Of a DNA stretch of 64,000 bases, positions 1 to 7,228 are shown piece after piece. The notes under the pieces were generated by a model. The model did no database searches, had not been told where the DNA came from, and saw only the letters and a list, made by a program, of their open reading frames with translations. Location: positions 124,001-188,000 of the forward strand of contig NZ_QOLA01000016.1 in the NCBI RefSeq assembly GCF_003324565.1, written 5' to 3'. Origin of the DNA: Streptomyces sp. SDr-06 (GTDB lineage: Bacteria > Actinomycetota > Actinomycetes > Streptomycetales > Streptomycetaceae). Numbering within the stretch: the stretch's first letter is position 1; each line of letters begins with the position of its first letter. The translations under genes were made by a program, and so were the position numbers.

Positions 1-487
1 CGAGCTCCGTGCACAGGAAGGTGCCGGTGCGCTGCATCGAGGTGAAGGCGGAGAGGTCGCGGCCGTGGACGTCGTGGTCGAGGAGGCTGCCGAGGAAGAG
101 GTTGTAGTGGATGCTGGCGACCGTGCACAGACCGCCGTCCACGGGCCCGGTCCACTCGTGCAGACTGGCCAGCCGGTAGGGGTCGTTGGCCAGTTCCGCG
201 GCGTCGCCCACGGCCTCGTTCACCAGCCGCAGCCGCTCGTAGGACAGGGCCACGCGCTCGTTGGGCGTCAGCCCGGGCTGGTAGGTGAAGTTTCGGCCAC
301 TTATGAGGGTGCGCCAGTTCTCGTGGATGCGGTCCCGGTCCTGCCTGTCGAAGAGCAGGTGCCCGAGTTCGCCGGCCGCCATGGCGGAGGGTCCGAACGC
401 AGAGCGGCCGTGCGGACCGTTGCTATCAACGGTCTCCTCCATCTCTGCCGCGATGAAGGTGTCCTTCTGGAACGTCAGCAAGGTCAT
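1..487 (-). CDS. Acyl-CoA oxidase-like protein, N-terminal part (runs off left edge)
   Basis: An open frame on the minus strand starts at an ATG at 487, preceded by a GAGAGG ribosome site, and continues past base 1; about 162 codons are visible. The translation has features I associate with the acyl-CoA oxidase/dehydrogenase fold: LTPNERVALSYERLRLVNE, DPYRLASLHEWTG, IHYNLFLGSLLDH and MQRTGTFLCTEL. These flavoenzymes oxidise acyl-CoA thioesters at C2-C3. Next to a TetR receptor and a P450 it resembles Aco of the avenolide (butenolide) locus of S. avermitilis, where the oxidase builds the signal's acyl chain. That role is inferred from context. The flavin-site and C-terminal domains lie outside the window, so catalytic competence cannot be judged. 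Confidence 0.82.
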   Translation of the reverse strand, partial: MTLLTFQKDTFIAAEMEETVDSNGPHGRSAFGPSAMAAGELGHLLFDRQDRDRIHENWRTLISGRNFTYQPGLTPNERVALSYERLRLVNEAVGDAAELANDPYRLASLHEWTGPVDGGLCTVASIHYNLFLGSLLDHDVHGRDLSAFTSMQRTGTFLCTEL

Positions 488-540
488 GGACCTCTCCCCG
501 TTGATGAGGGACCCGGATAGATGGGATCTCAGCCACGAAG

Positions 541-566
541 ATACGTACCAACCGGTTTTGTTTACA
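541..566. promoter_or_regulatory. Partial palindrome upstream of the oxidase gene
   Basis: ATACGTACCAACCGGTTTTG followed by TTTACA has a perfect 8-bp core (AACCGGTT) flanked by receptor-like half-sites (ACGTACC left, TTGTTT right). It lies 54 bp upstream of the oxidase start, in the divergent region shared with the TetR gene. It resembles autoregulatory elements bound by butyrolactone/butenolide receptors, but its outer arms match poorly. Confidence 0.4.
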
Positions 567-712
567 ACCCCTTTCGGGCAACAGGCCGGTGATGCTCAAG
601 TGGTTTGAGAGCGTCTCTGAACCATACCGGAATGAAGCATTCCGGACATGATGCGCCGATTCTGGGCAATCGCGGGCAGCGGAACGCGCGGCGGACCTCC
701 GGGTGCGGCAGC

Positions 713-741
713 TTGAGAAACCAGCATCCTGGTTTTATTCT
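713..741 (+). promoter_or_regulatory. Promoter of first TetR gene with operator in the spacer
   Basis: A -35-like TTGAGA (713-718) and a -10-like TATTCT (736-741) are 17 bp apart. The spacer is filled by the inverted repeat AAACCAGCATCCTGGTTT (718-735), that is AAACC-N8-GGTTT. The same layout occurs before the second TetR gene and the SARP gene at 4252. A bound receptor would block RNA polymerase, so this is probably the autoregulatory site. Confidence 0.65.
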
Positions 742-835
742 GTGAGACGCGCCCAAGGGTGCAGGCGAAACGGGACCCTAGCGTTGGTATGGGATCCTTC
801 GACACCCCCTCGTCGTGCACAGCTGTCGATGCTAG

Positions 836-858
836 AATACGAACCCTTTGGTTTATTT
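836..858. promoter_or_regulatory. Second receptor-type palindrome before first TetR gene
   Basis: AATACGAACC-CTTT-GGTTTATTT is an imperfect inverted repeat ending 33 bp before the GTG start. Its left arm resembles the ATACGTACC arm at 541-549. It could be a second operator or part of a downstream promoter. Confidence 0.4.
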
Positions 859-891
859 CTTGTCCGTCGGGGGCTGGCATGGAGGTGGGTT

Positions 892-1578
892 GTGGCGCAG
901 CAGGAACGAGCCATCCGTACGCGGAAGAAGATTCTCGTAGCGGCGGCAGAGGTGTTCGACGAGGTCGGCTTTGAGGCGGCGACCATCGCCGACATCCTGA
1001 AGAAGTCCGGGATGACCAAGGGAGCGCTCTACTTCCACTTCACGTCGAAGGACGAGCTGGCCCAGGCGGTCCTGTCGGAGCAGGTCGTCGCCCTGCCGGT
1101 GGTCCCGGAACGGGAGTTGAAGCTCCAGCAGTCCCTCGACGAGGCGCTGCTCCTCACGCACCTGCTCGGGCGGGACTCCGGCGATCCGATCATCCAGGGC
1201 AGCATCCGCCTCACCGTGGACCAGGGATCGCCCAAGGACGGCCTGGACCGGCGGGTGCCGATGGCGGCGTGGATCGACCACAACACCCAGCTCTTCCAGG
1301 CGGCCAAGGAGAACGGCGAGATCATCCCGGACACGGACGTGCCCCGGGTCGCGAAGTTCATGGTCGGTTCCTTCACCGGCATCCAGGTGCTGTCGAGGAT
1401 CATGACCGACCGCACGGACATGGCGCAGCGGGTCGTCGACCTGTACCGCCTCGTGATGCCGTCCATCGCGGTGCCCGCCGTCCTCGTCCGGCTGGACTTC
1501 TCGGCGAGCCGGGGACAAGAGATCTACGAGACGGCGCTGAGGGAACGGCAGGACACGGAGCTCGAGTTGGCCGGCTGA
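892..1578 (+). CDS. TetR-family butenolide/gamma-butyrolactone receptor homologue
   Basis: A 228-residue protein. GTG 892 is chosen because GGAGGT (881-886) lies 5 bases upstream; longer in-frame starts lack a ribosome site. The N-terminal helix-turn-helix reads RTRKKILVAAAEVFDEVGFE then GMTKGALYFHFTSKDELAQAV, the hallmark of the ArpA/ScbR/AvaR receptor branch. The C-terminal part should bind the hormone. Such proteins are dimeric repressors released from DNA by butyrolactone or butenolide ligands. It is divergent from the acyl-CoA oxidase and followed by a P450, the order I recall for aco-avaR1-cyp17 in S. avermitilis. An operator-like repeat overlaps its own promoter at 713-741. Whether it is a true receptor or a ligand-blind pseudo-receptor cannot be decided from sequence alone. 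Confidence 0.88.
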   Translation: MAQQERAIRTRKKILVAAAEVFDEVGFEAATIADILKKSGMTKGALYFHFTSKDELAQAVLSEQVVALPVVPERELKLQQSLDEALLLTHLLGRDSGDPIIQGSIRLTVDQGSPKDGLDRRVPMAAWIDHNTQLFQAAKENGEIIPDTDVPRVAKFMVGSFTGIQVLSRIMTDRTDMAQRVVDLYRLVMPSIAVPAVLVRLDFSASRGQEIYETALRERQDTELELAG

Positions 1579-1686
1579 GCCGACCGGATCGCTCACCAGC
1601 ACGCCGGGAGTCGGCCGTGCCCTCTGCGCGCAGGGTCTTGGAACGTGAACACGTGAAAACACAGCACTCACCGAGCGGAGACACGA

Positions 1687-2916
1687 ATGAAGCAAGCTGT
1701 CTGCCCTTACGCGCTGGATGTCACGGGAAGCGACCTCGCCGGTGAGGCCGCGACACTGCGCGGACAGGGGCCGGCCGTCGAGGTGCTGCTCCCCGGCGGG
1801 GTGACGGCCTGGGCCGTCACCCGGCACCGCTATGCCAAGCAACTCCTGCTCGACCCGCGGGTGTCCAAGGACGCCCGTCAGCACTGGCCCGCCTTCATCG
1901 AGGGGCACATCACGCAGGAGTGGCCGCTCTACCCCTGGGTCGCGAACGAGAACATGCTGTTCGCCTACGGGGAGAGCCACGCGCGGCTGCGCCGTCTGGT
2001 GTCCGGGGCCTTCACCATGCGCCGCACCGAGGCGCTCCGCGGCCGGGTCGAGGAGGCCACGGCCCGGCTTCTGGACGCCCTGGAGGACGTGCCGGCGGGG
2101 GAGACCATCGACCTGCGCGAAGCGTTCGCCAAGCTGCTGCCGATGCAGGTCATCTGCGAGCTCTTCGGCGTGGCCGAGGAGCTCAGACAACCCCTGTGCT
2201 CCACCCTCGAGGTCGTCTTCGACACCGTGGTGTCGGCCGAGGAGATGGCCGCCGCGCAGGTGCGGGCCTTCTCGATGCTGGCCGAACTGGTGGCGGAGAA
2301 GCGGGTCAATCCGGGCGACGACCTCACCTCCGCACTGATCGAGGCACGGGACAACGGCGACGCGCTGACCGAGGACGAACTCCTGGGCACCCTCTACCTG
2401 ATGATCGCCGCCGGCCAGGAGACCACCTCCGCCGTCATCACCAACGCCGTCGGCGCGCTGTGCGTCCGCCCCGAGCAGCTGGAGCACGTACGGGCGGGCC
2501 TCGCGGACTGGTCGGACGTCATGAACGAGACCCTGCGCACCCACAGCCCCACGGCGTTCTCGCCGCTGCGGTTCGCGGTGGACGACATCGACCTGGACGG
2601 CGTCACCATCAAGAAGGGGGACGCGATCGTCATCTCCTTCGCCGCCGCGGTCGAGGACCCCGAGCAACACGGCGAGGACCTCAAGGAGTTCGACGTGCTG
2701 CGCCACCGCGGGGAGGACCTCGCCTTCGGGCACGGCGTGCACCGCTGCCTCGGCGCCCCGATGGCCCGTCTGGAGACCACCGTCGCGCTGCAGGGGCTCT
2801 TCGAGCGGTACCCGGACCTCGCCCTGGCCGTGCCGCTGGAGAGCATCGCCCCGATGCCGTCCTTCATAGTCAACGGCTACGGATCCCTGCCCGTGGTACT
2901 CCGGCCCGCCGGCTGA
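1687..2916 (+). CDS. Cytochrome P450, probable butenolide-signal hydroxylase
   Basis: A 409-residue class I bacterial P450 of normal length. Visible signatures are the I-helix oxygen-binding segment AAGQETT, the K-helix ExxR as NETLR, and the haem loop FGHGVHRCLGAPMA with its cysteine ligand. GGAG 6 bases before ATG 1687 supports the start. It needs external ferredoxin and reductase, which are not encoded here. Placed between two receptor-type TetR genes and near an acyl-CoA oxidase, it fits the position of cyp17, the avenolide P450, so hydroxylation of a butenolide precursor is the favoured role. An alternative is tailoring of the peptide, for example beta-hydroxylation on a carrier protein. 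A hairpin at 2954-2986 ends the unit. Confidence 0.85.
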   Translation: MKQAVCPYALDVTGSDLAGEAATLRGQGPAVEVLLPGGVTAWAVTRHRYAKQLLLDPRVSKDARQHWPAFIEGHITQEWPLYPWVANENMLFAYGESHARLRRLVSGAFTMRRTEALRGRVEEATARLLDALEDVPAGETIDLREAFAKLLPMQVICELFGVAEELRQPLCSTLEVVFDTVVSAEEMAAAQVRAFSMLAELVAEKRVNPGDDLTSALIEARDNGDALTEDELLGTLYLMIAAGQETTSAVITNAVGALCVRPEQLEHVRAGLADWSDVMNETLRTHSPTAFSPLRFAVDDIDLDGVTIKKGDAIVISFAAAVEDPEQHGEDLKEFDVLRHRGEDLAFGHGVHRCLGAPMARLETTVALQGLFERYPDLALAVPLESIAPMPSFIVNGYGSLPVVLRPAG

Positions 2917-2953
2917 CCTCCCCGCCACCGCGCGGTCCGGTACCCGGCCGCAC

Positions 2954-2986
2954 AGAGCTCCGCAGCCCTCTGGGCGGCGGAGCTCT
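2954..2986 (+). terminator. Hairpin after the P450 gene
   Basis: AGAGCTCCGC (2954-2963) pairs perfectly with GCGGAGCTCT (2977-2986) across a 13-base loop, 38 bp after the P450 stop. No strong T-run follows, as is common in Streptomyces. Confidence 0.6.
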
Positions 2987-3037
2987 TCGTTGTGCGGCAC
3001 ATCCGGCTCGAACGGAGGTCGAGACCTTTACTCAATG

Positions 3038-3066
3038 TTGAAAACCGCCATCGCGGTTTGTTATGG
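3038..3066 (+). promoter_or_regulatory. Promoter of second TetR gene with overlapping operator
   Basis: TTGAAA (3038-3043) is followed by the perfect inverted repeat AAACCGC-CATC-GCGGTTT (3042-3059) and then GTTATGG. It has the same AAACC-N8-GGTTT layout, and even the same CATC centre, as the element at 718-735. The -10 assignment is less clear than in that promoter. Confidence 0.6.
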
Positions 3067-3223
3067 TTCTCCAGCAGGGGGCGCCCGGTGAGACGGTCGG
3101 GAAGCCATACTGCGTGTGCTCAAATGATGACAAAGACATCCCCGACGAGAGAGCGCGCTCAGGCGGTTTCACCGGCGAAATTCACCCCCGATGCCCGTCC
3201 CTCTGCACCACCGGAGCCCTCTG

Positions 3224-3850
3224 ATGGCCAAACAGGATCGCGCGGTACGTACGCGCACCGCCCTGATCGAATCCGCTGCCGCGCTGTTCGACCGCGAAGG
3301 CTACGAACTGGCCTCGCTGTCCACGATCAGCGCACGGGCGGGGGTGAGCAGCGGCGCGCTGCACTTCCACTTCACCAGCAAGGCGGCTCTGGCGGACGCG
3401 GTCGGCCAGGCGGCCGCGCAGCGGCTGCAGGGCATCACCCAGCAGCGGGCCGACGATGCCCTGCAGACCCTGATCGACGTCACCCACGCCCTCGTCCAGG
3501 CCCTCGACCACGACGTGGTCCTGCGTGCCGGATTCGGCCTGAGCGACAGCATCGAGCACGTGCGCGTGGGCGCCGGCCTGCGCGGCAAATGGCAGGGATG
3601 GGTGGAGGATTCCCTGGCGCGGGCCGACCGGGAGGGCGCCCTGGCGCCGGAGAACACCGCGCAGGACGCCGCCACGGCCGTGGTCGCGGTCACCGCGGGC
3701 CTCGAGACCCTCGGCCGGCAGGACGAGTGGTGGCTCTCGCACGCCCCGCTCACCCGCTTCTGGCAGCTGATCCTCCCGAGGCTCGCCGCACCCTCCCGCC
3801 TGGACGCACTGATGGCGTCGGGAACCAAGGGCGCGGTGCCCTGGGGATAG
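3224..3850 (+). CDS. Second TetR-family receptor homologue
   Basis: A 208-residue protein. ATG 3224 is preceded by GGAG at 3213-3216; an upstream ATG at 3191 lacks a good site. The N-terminal DNA-binding domain runs MAKQDRAVRTRTALIESAAA then AGVSSGALHFHFTSKAALAD, again of the ArpA/AvaR type but clearly diverged from the protein at 892. The second half is alanine-rich and helical, as expected for the ligand/dimer domain. It has its own promoter with an AAACC-N8-GGTTT operator, so auto- or cross-repression is likely. In comparable loci one receptor binds the hormone and the others act as pseudo-receptors that also respond to antibiotics. Which role applies here is unknown. Confidence 0.85.
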   Translation: MAKQDRAVRTRTALIESAAALFDREGYELASLSTISARAGVSSGALHFHFTSKAALADAVGQAAAQRLQGITQQRADDALQTLIDVTHALVQALDHDVVLRAGFGLSDSIEHVRVGAGLRGKWQGWVEDSLARADREGALAPENTAQDAATAVVAVTAGLETLGRQDEWWLSHAPLTRFWQLILPRLAAPSRLDALMASGTKGAVPWG

Positions 3851-3869
3851 GACACCGTGTGTGTCGAGA

Positions 3870-3911
3870 CGTCGAAGGCCCCGCCGGACCGTGCCGGTGG
3901 GGCCTTCGACG
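3870..3911 (+). terminator. Terminator after second TetR gene
   Basis: CGTCGAAGGCCCC (3870-3882) pairs perfectly with GGGGCCTTCGACG (3899-3911). The 16-base loop contains a further CCGG...CCGG pairing. It lies 20 bp after the stop codon. Confidence 0.75.
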
Positions 3912-4176
3912 TTCACGTCCCTGGGTGGCGCGCCAACGCGCGTCGGCGGATCCGGATTCCCAAGGTCCGAAAGATGATCCATAAACAGACTGCATAGGCC
4001 GTTTCATTCGGATCTCAAGAGGGCGTTGATCCGCCAAGGATCGACGACGGTTTGCTCCCCGGGCCCCATCTGGCCTGCCAGAACGGTCATTTGGTCGTGG
4101 TTCCGGCCCGGGATGGGCTTCAGGCGCACTCAAGGGGTGGTGGGGGGTCTGTGGAAACAGCGTGTACGGTCTGGTA

Positions 4177-4205
4177 TTGACAAACCGTACTGCTGGTTTT
4201 TTACT
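4177..4205 (+). promoter_or_regulatory. Promoter of SARP gene (copy A) with receptor-type operator
   Basis: TTGACA (4177-4182) and TTTACT (4200-4205) are 17 bp apart. Between and overlapping them is AAACC-GTACTGCT-GGTTT (4182-4199), with the same arms and N8 spacing as the sites before both TetR genes. This implies that one of the receptors represses this SARP until the butenolide accumulates. The segment CTGGTATTGACAAACCG has a close relative upstream of copy B (about 12859-12875). Confidence 0.65.
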
Positions 4206-4241
4206 GGGTGAACGCTCGATACAGGCCACACACGATCAGGG

Positions 4242-5053
4242 GGATGACGGCGTGGATATTGATGTTCTGGGTCCGTTGGGTGTGAGGGTGAATGGTGTTG
4301 CGGTGATGCCTTCGGCGCCGAAGCCTCGGAAGGTTTTGGCGTTGTTGGCGTTGCATGTGGATCGGGTGGTGCCGGTTGGGTTGTTGGTTGAGGAGTTGTG
4401 GGGTGAGCGTCCGCCGCGGTCGGCGCGGACGACGTTGCAGACGTATGTGCTGCAGTTGCGTGAGCTGATCGGTGCGGCCCTGGAGTCAGGGGCGAAATCC
4501 GGTGTGGAGCCGGTGGCGGGTGTGTCGGCGAAGGATGTGCTGGTGACTGCTCCGGGGGGTTATGTGTTGCGGGGCGGTGGTGGTTCGAGTGATGTGCGTG
4601 AGTTTGATCGGCTTGCGGGCATGGGGTATCGGGCCATGGATGCGGAGGATTTCGCGGGGGCTGCGCGGTGGTTGCGTGAGGCGCTCGGGTTGTGGAGTGG
4701 TTCGGCGTTGGCGGATGTGCGGGTGGGTGCGCAGTTGGAGGTGGAGGTGTGCCGGCTGGAGGAGTCGCGGTTGTGTGCGCTGTATCAGCGGATCGAGGCT
4801 GATCTCCGGCTGGGGCGTCACCGGGAGTTGCTGGGTGAGCTGACGGTGCTGGTGAGCCGGTATCGCACGCATGAGGCCCTGCACGGTCAGTTCATGCTGG
4901 CGCTGTACCGGTCGGGGCGGCGCACCGAGGCCCTCGCGGTGTATCAGCGCCTGCGCCAGGCCCTCGTACGCGACCTGGGACTCGAACCCTCGGCCCAACT
5001 GCGCCGACTGCAACAGACCATGCTCCAGGCCGGCGAACCCACCCCCCACACCG
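4242..5053 (+). repeat. 812-bp duplicated segment, copy A
   Basis: This segment matches 12969-13780 on the same strand at an offset of 8727 bp. By eye the only differences are two adjacent synonymous changes (CGACTG here, CGGTTG in copy B, near 5010). It covers the ribosome site and about 95% of the SARP gene. Similarity stops abruptly at the 3' end inside both reading frames. Confidence 0.9.
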
Positions 5054-5109
5054 CCCGGCCCGAAGCCGTCGGCGGTGCCTCACGGGAGCGACTCGTACGG
5101 GCTGGTTGA
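4252..5109 (+). CDS. SARP-family transcriptional activator, copy A
   Basis: A 285-residue SARP. GTG 4252 follows an AGGGGGA ribosome site; an upstream frame extension (from 4162) covers the promoter and is rejected. The N-terminal OmpR-like winged helix starts MDIDVLGPLGVRVNG and includes PRKVLALLALHVDRVVPV and ELWGERPPRSARTTLQTYV. The bacterial transcriptional activation domain (about residues 110-265) includes FDRLAGMGYRAMD and ends near LGLEPSAQLRRLQQ. SARPs bind heptamer repeats at 11-bp spacing and recruit RNA polymerase. The first 267 or so residues are identical to the SARP at 12979; only the tails differ. The first three quarters use many GTT, GGT and TTG codons, unlike the neighbours. 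The operator in its promoter suggests control by the TetR receptors. Confidence 0.9.
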   Translation: MDIDVLGPLGVRVNGVAVMPSAPKPRKVLALLALHVDRVVPVGLLVEELWGERPPRSARTTLQTYVLQLRELIGAALESGAKSGVEPVAGVSAKDVLVTAPGGYVLRGGGGSSDVREFDRLAGMGYRAMDAEDFAGAARWLREALGLWSGSALADVRVGAQLEVEVCRLEESRLCALYQRIEADLRLGRHRELLGELTVLVSRYRTHEALHGQFMLALYRSGRRTEALAVYQRLRQALVRDLGLEPSAQLRRLQQTMLQAGEPTPHTARPEAVGGASRERLVRAG

Positions 5110-5144
5110 GAGCCGCCCTGCGACCGAGGCGGTCCCACCGGCTG

Positions 5145-5199
5145 CGCCCCTCCCCCTTCCGAAGCCTGACGGCGGCTTCGGAAGGGGGAGGGGCGTTTT
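5145..5199. terminator. Strong bidirectional terminator between convergent SARP genes
   Basis: The left arm (5145-5166, starting CGCCCCTCCCCC) pairs over 22 bp with the right arm (5174-5195, ending GGGGGAGGGGCG) around a 7-base loop and is followed by TTTT. It serves SARP copy A on the plus strand and the convergent SARP ending at 5242. Confidence 0.9.
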
Positions 5200-5241
5200 G
5201 CTGTGCGGATGGGGTTCGGGGACCGCACACCGGTCGTGGCG

Positions 5242-6165
5242 CTACCGGGCCTCGTGCTCTTGCTGGATCCTGCGGAGCAGATCCTCCTGGTCCCACACCA
5301 GCTGTTCGATCCGCGCCTGGAGCTGAGCAATCTCCGAAGGCAGGTCCAGAGCGCGCGGGCGCGCCGCGAGCAGCGTGGGGGAGTGGTTGAGGATCGCCTC
5401 CATACGTGAACGCAGGGCCGGGCCCGGTTCGATGCCGAGCGTGGTGACCAGATGGCGGCGCGCACGCTCGTAGACGCCGAGCGCCTCCGCCTGCCGGCCG
5501 CCCCGGTACAGGGCCACCATCAGCAGGTCGTAGAACCGCTCGCGCAGCGGATGGTCCGCGGTGAGGCGCTCCAGGGCCGAGGTGATCTCGGCGTCCTTGC
5601 CACAGTTGAGGCTCGCCTCGTACAGGGCCTCCAAGGTGGCCAGGCGCTGCTCCTCCAGCCGGTCCGCCTCCGCCGTGCAGATCGGACCCTGGCGGCTGTC
5701 CTGGAGAGCCGGCCCCTGCCACAGCGCCAGGGCGTCGCCCAGGAGTCGCATCGCGTACCGGGGATCCTCGGGGACCGCCGCCCTGCCCCGCCCGGACAGT
5801 TGGTCGAAGCGCGCCACGTCCGTCGAGGCGTGGCCCAGCGTCAGCAGGTATCCGGTGGGCAGGGTGCTGATCCAGGTGTGGCCAGGCGAGGGCAGCAGCC
5901 GGCGCAGCCGGGCGACGTGGGTCTGCAAGGCGTTCGGCGCGTTGGAAGGAGGACGGTCGCCCCACAACTCCTCCACCAGGCGGTCCACGGACAGGAGTTC
6001 GCCCGCGTGGATGACCAGGGTGGCGAGCAGGGCCCGCTGCTTGGGGCCGCAGGGCACGATGCCTTCCCCGGTCGTCCCGTCGTGCACGGCCACCGGGCCG
6101 AGCAGCCGGAACTCGGTCTTCTCGCCGCGTACCGGGGCGGGCGCGGTGAGGTCGAGGACGGTCAC
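5242..6165 (-). CDS. SARP-family activator with C-terminal coiled coil
   Basis: A 307-residue protein starting at GTG 6165, which overlaps the thioesterase stop by 4 bp (GTGA), so the two are translationally coupled. The winged-helix half contains FRLLGPVAVHDG, GPKQRALLATLVIHAGELLS and LVEELWGDRPPSNAPNALQT; the activation-domain half contains RLTADHPLRERFYDLLMVA and IEPGPALRSRMEAI. After about residue 270 a heptad-rich tail (EIAQLQARIEQLVWDQEDLL) predicts a coiled coil. The SARP at 25494-26459 has the same tail type and the same gene arrangement behind a thioesterase, so the two pairs are probably paralogous. This protein is only distantly related to the copy A/B SARPs. Confidence 0.88.
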   Translation of the reverse strand: MTVLDLTAPAPVRGEKTEFRLLGPVAVHDGTTGEGIVPCGPKQRALLATLVIHAGELLSVDRLVEELWGDRPPSNAPNALQTHVARLRRLLPSPGHTWISTLPTGYLLTLGHASTDVARFDQLSGRGRAAVPEDPRYAMRLLGDALALWQGPALQDSRQGPICTAEADRLEEQRLATLEALYEASLNCGKDAEITSALERLTADHPLRERFYDLLMVALYRGGRQAEALGVYERARRHLVTTLGIEPGPALRSRMEAILNHSPTLLAARPRALDLPSEIAQLQARIEQLVWDQEDLLRRIQQEHEAR

Positions 6166-6917
6166 CGCGCCACCGCGGACGGCGCCCGGGCCAGCAGCAG
6201 GGCGCAGCGCACGTCGTCCTGGATCCGTTCGGCGACCTCGACGAGGCGGTCCTGGAAGTAGAAGTGGCCGCCCTCGAACAGGTGCAGGCCCATGAAGCGT
6301 TGGGAGGCGGCCGCCCAGCCCTCCAGGCGGTGTGGCGGCGCGATGTGGTCCTCTGTGCCGCCGAACACCGAAAGCGGCACCTGCAGCGGCGCGGCGAGCG
6401 GCGCCGTGCGCCAGGTCTCGCTGATGCGCAGATCCGAGCGGATGGTCGGAGCGAACAGGTCCCACAGCTCCTGGTGGTCCAGGACCGACGGCGCGGTGCC
6501 GCCCATCGCCGTGAGCTCCCGGCGCAGCTCCGCGTCGCTCAGAAGGTGACGGCGCGTGCCGTCCCCGTCGGGGAGCAGCGTGCCGCGGGCCGAGACACCG
6601 AGCCACACCGGTGGCGTACGGCCCGCTTCGAGAAGCCTGCGGGTCAGTTCGTACGCGACGGCCCCGCCCAGGCTGTGCCCGAAGAAGGCGAAGCGGCCGG
6701 TCAGCCCGTCGTCCAGCTCGTTCAGGAAGTACTCGATCAGCGCGCCCATGTTCTTCACCGGGAGGCGGCCGTCACGCGGGCCGCGGCCCGGCGCGTCGGG
6801 CACCCGCACGTCCCAGCCGGCCGGGAAGAAGGACGGCCAGTCGCGGTACATGAGATGCGAACCACCGGAGTGGTGGAACACGAACAGGCGCAGCTCCAGC
6901 TCTTCGGCTTTCTGCAT
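6162..6917 (-). CDS. Type II thioesterase
   Basis: A 251-residue alpha/beta-hydrolase of the RifR/GrsT editing thioesterase family. It starts LFVFHHSGGSHLMYRDW, carries the nucleophile elbow FGHSLGG, and ends with the histidine region EGGHFYFQD. These enzymes strip wrong or stalled acyl groups from carrier proteins of PKS and NRPS lines. ATG 6917 follows GGAG at a 6-base spacing. The gene is the first of a two-gene unit with the SARP at 5242-6165 and diverges from the SARP at 7229. A close relative at 26535-27281 shares stretches such as PVWLGVSAR and EGGHFYFQ/DGGHFYFQ and is also followed by a SARP. Confidence 0.9.
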   Translation of the reverse strand: MQKAEELELRLFVFHHSGGSHLMYRDWPSFFPAGWDVRVPDAPGRGPRDGRLPVKNMGALIEYFLNELDDGLTGRFAFFGHSLGGAVAYELTRRLLEAGRTPPVWLGVSARGTLLPDGDGTRRHLLSDAELRRELTAMGGTAPSVLDHQELWDLFAPTIRSDLRISETWRTAPLAAPLQVPLSVFGGTEDHIAPPHRLEGWAAASQRFMGLHLFEGGHFYFQDRLVEVAERIQDDVRCALLLARAPSAVAR

Positions 6918-7036
6918 GGAGACTCCATCGACGAGACGCTCTGGCGGCCGACCCGGTGACCAGAGGTACCGGAACGGGCGCAGGGAGTTGGCACCCTAAC
7001 CGCGTCCCGGCCGCCGCGAGCGTTTCCGCGAGTGAG

Positions 7037-7086
7037 CCTCGAACCGCCCTGCACGCATCCTCAAGTCGGTGCCTCACGGCCTCAAC
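7037..7086 (+). promoter_or_regulatory. CCTC-A heptamer repeats, possible SARP site
   Basis: CCTCGAA (7037), CCTCAAG (7059), CCTCACG (7072) and CCTCAAC (7080) lie in the divergent region between the thioesterase and the SARP at 7229. The first two are 22 bp apart, a multiple of the 11-bp SARP phase; the others are only roughly phased. A -10-like TAGCGT follows at 7151-7156. Confidence 0.35.
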
Positions 7087-7168
7087 CACCCTTTGTACAG
7101 GGCTACTTGAGGACCGGTCCAGCAACGGGTGCGGTGGCCGGGAACAGGTCTAGCGTGCCGAGGAACAA

Positions 7169-7213
7169 GGCCGCCACTCGATGGGTCACCAGGCACGGCC
7201 GCCACTCGATGGG
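7169..7213 (+). repeat. 17-bp direct repeat before the SARP start
   Basis: GGCCGCCACTCGATGGG occurs exactly at 7169-7185 and 7197-7213, 28 bp apart start to start, just upstream of the ribosome site of the SARP at 7229. It may be a tandem duplication in the leader or a duplicated protein-binding site. Confidence 0.6.
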
Positions 7214-7228
7214 GTACGAGAGGAAACC

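Noticed and set aside
65..608. Plus-strand frames at 65-520 and 285-608
   Set aside because: The minus strand encodes a convincing acyl-CoA oxidase N-terminus here; the plus frames are its shadows.
853..3000. A 715-codon minus-strand frame across the TetR and P450 genes
   Set aside because: It is a shadow of genes with clear P450 and TetR motifs on the plus strand, and its translation resembles no protein.
4162..4251. N-terminal extension of SARP copy A from ATG 4162
   Set aside because: It would translate the promoter and operator; GTG 4252 has a proper ribosome site and matches the start of copy B.
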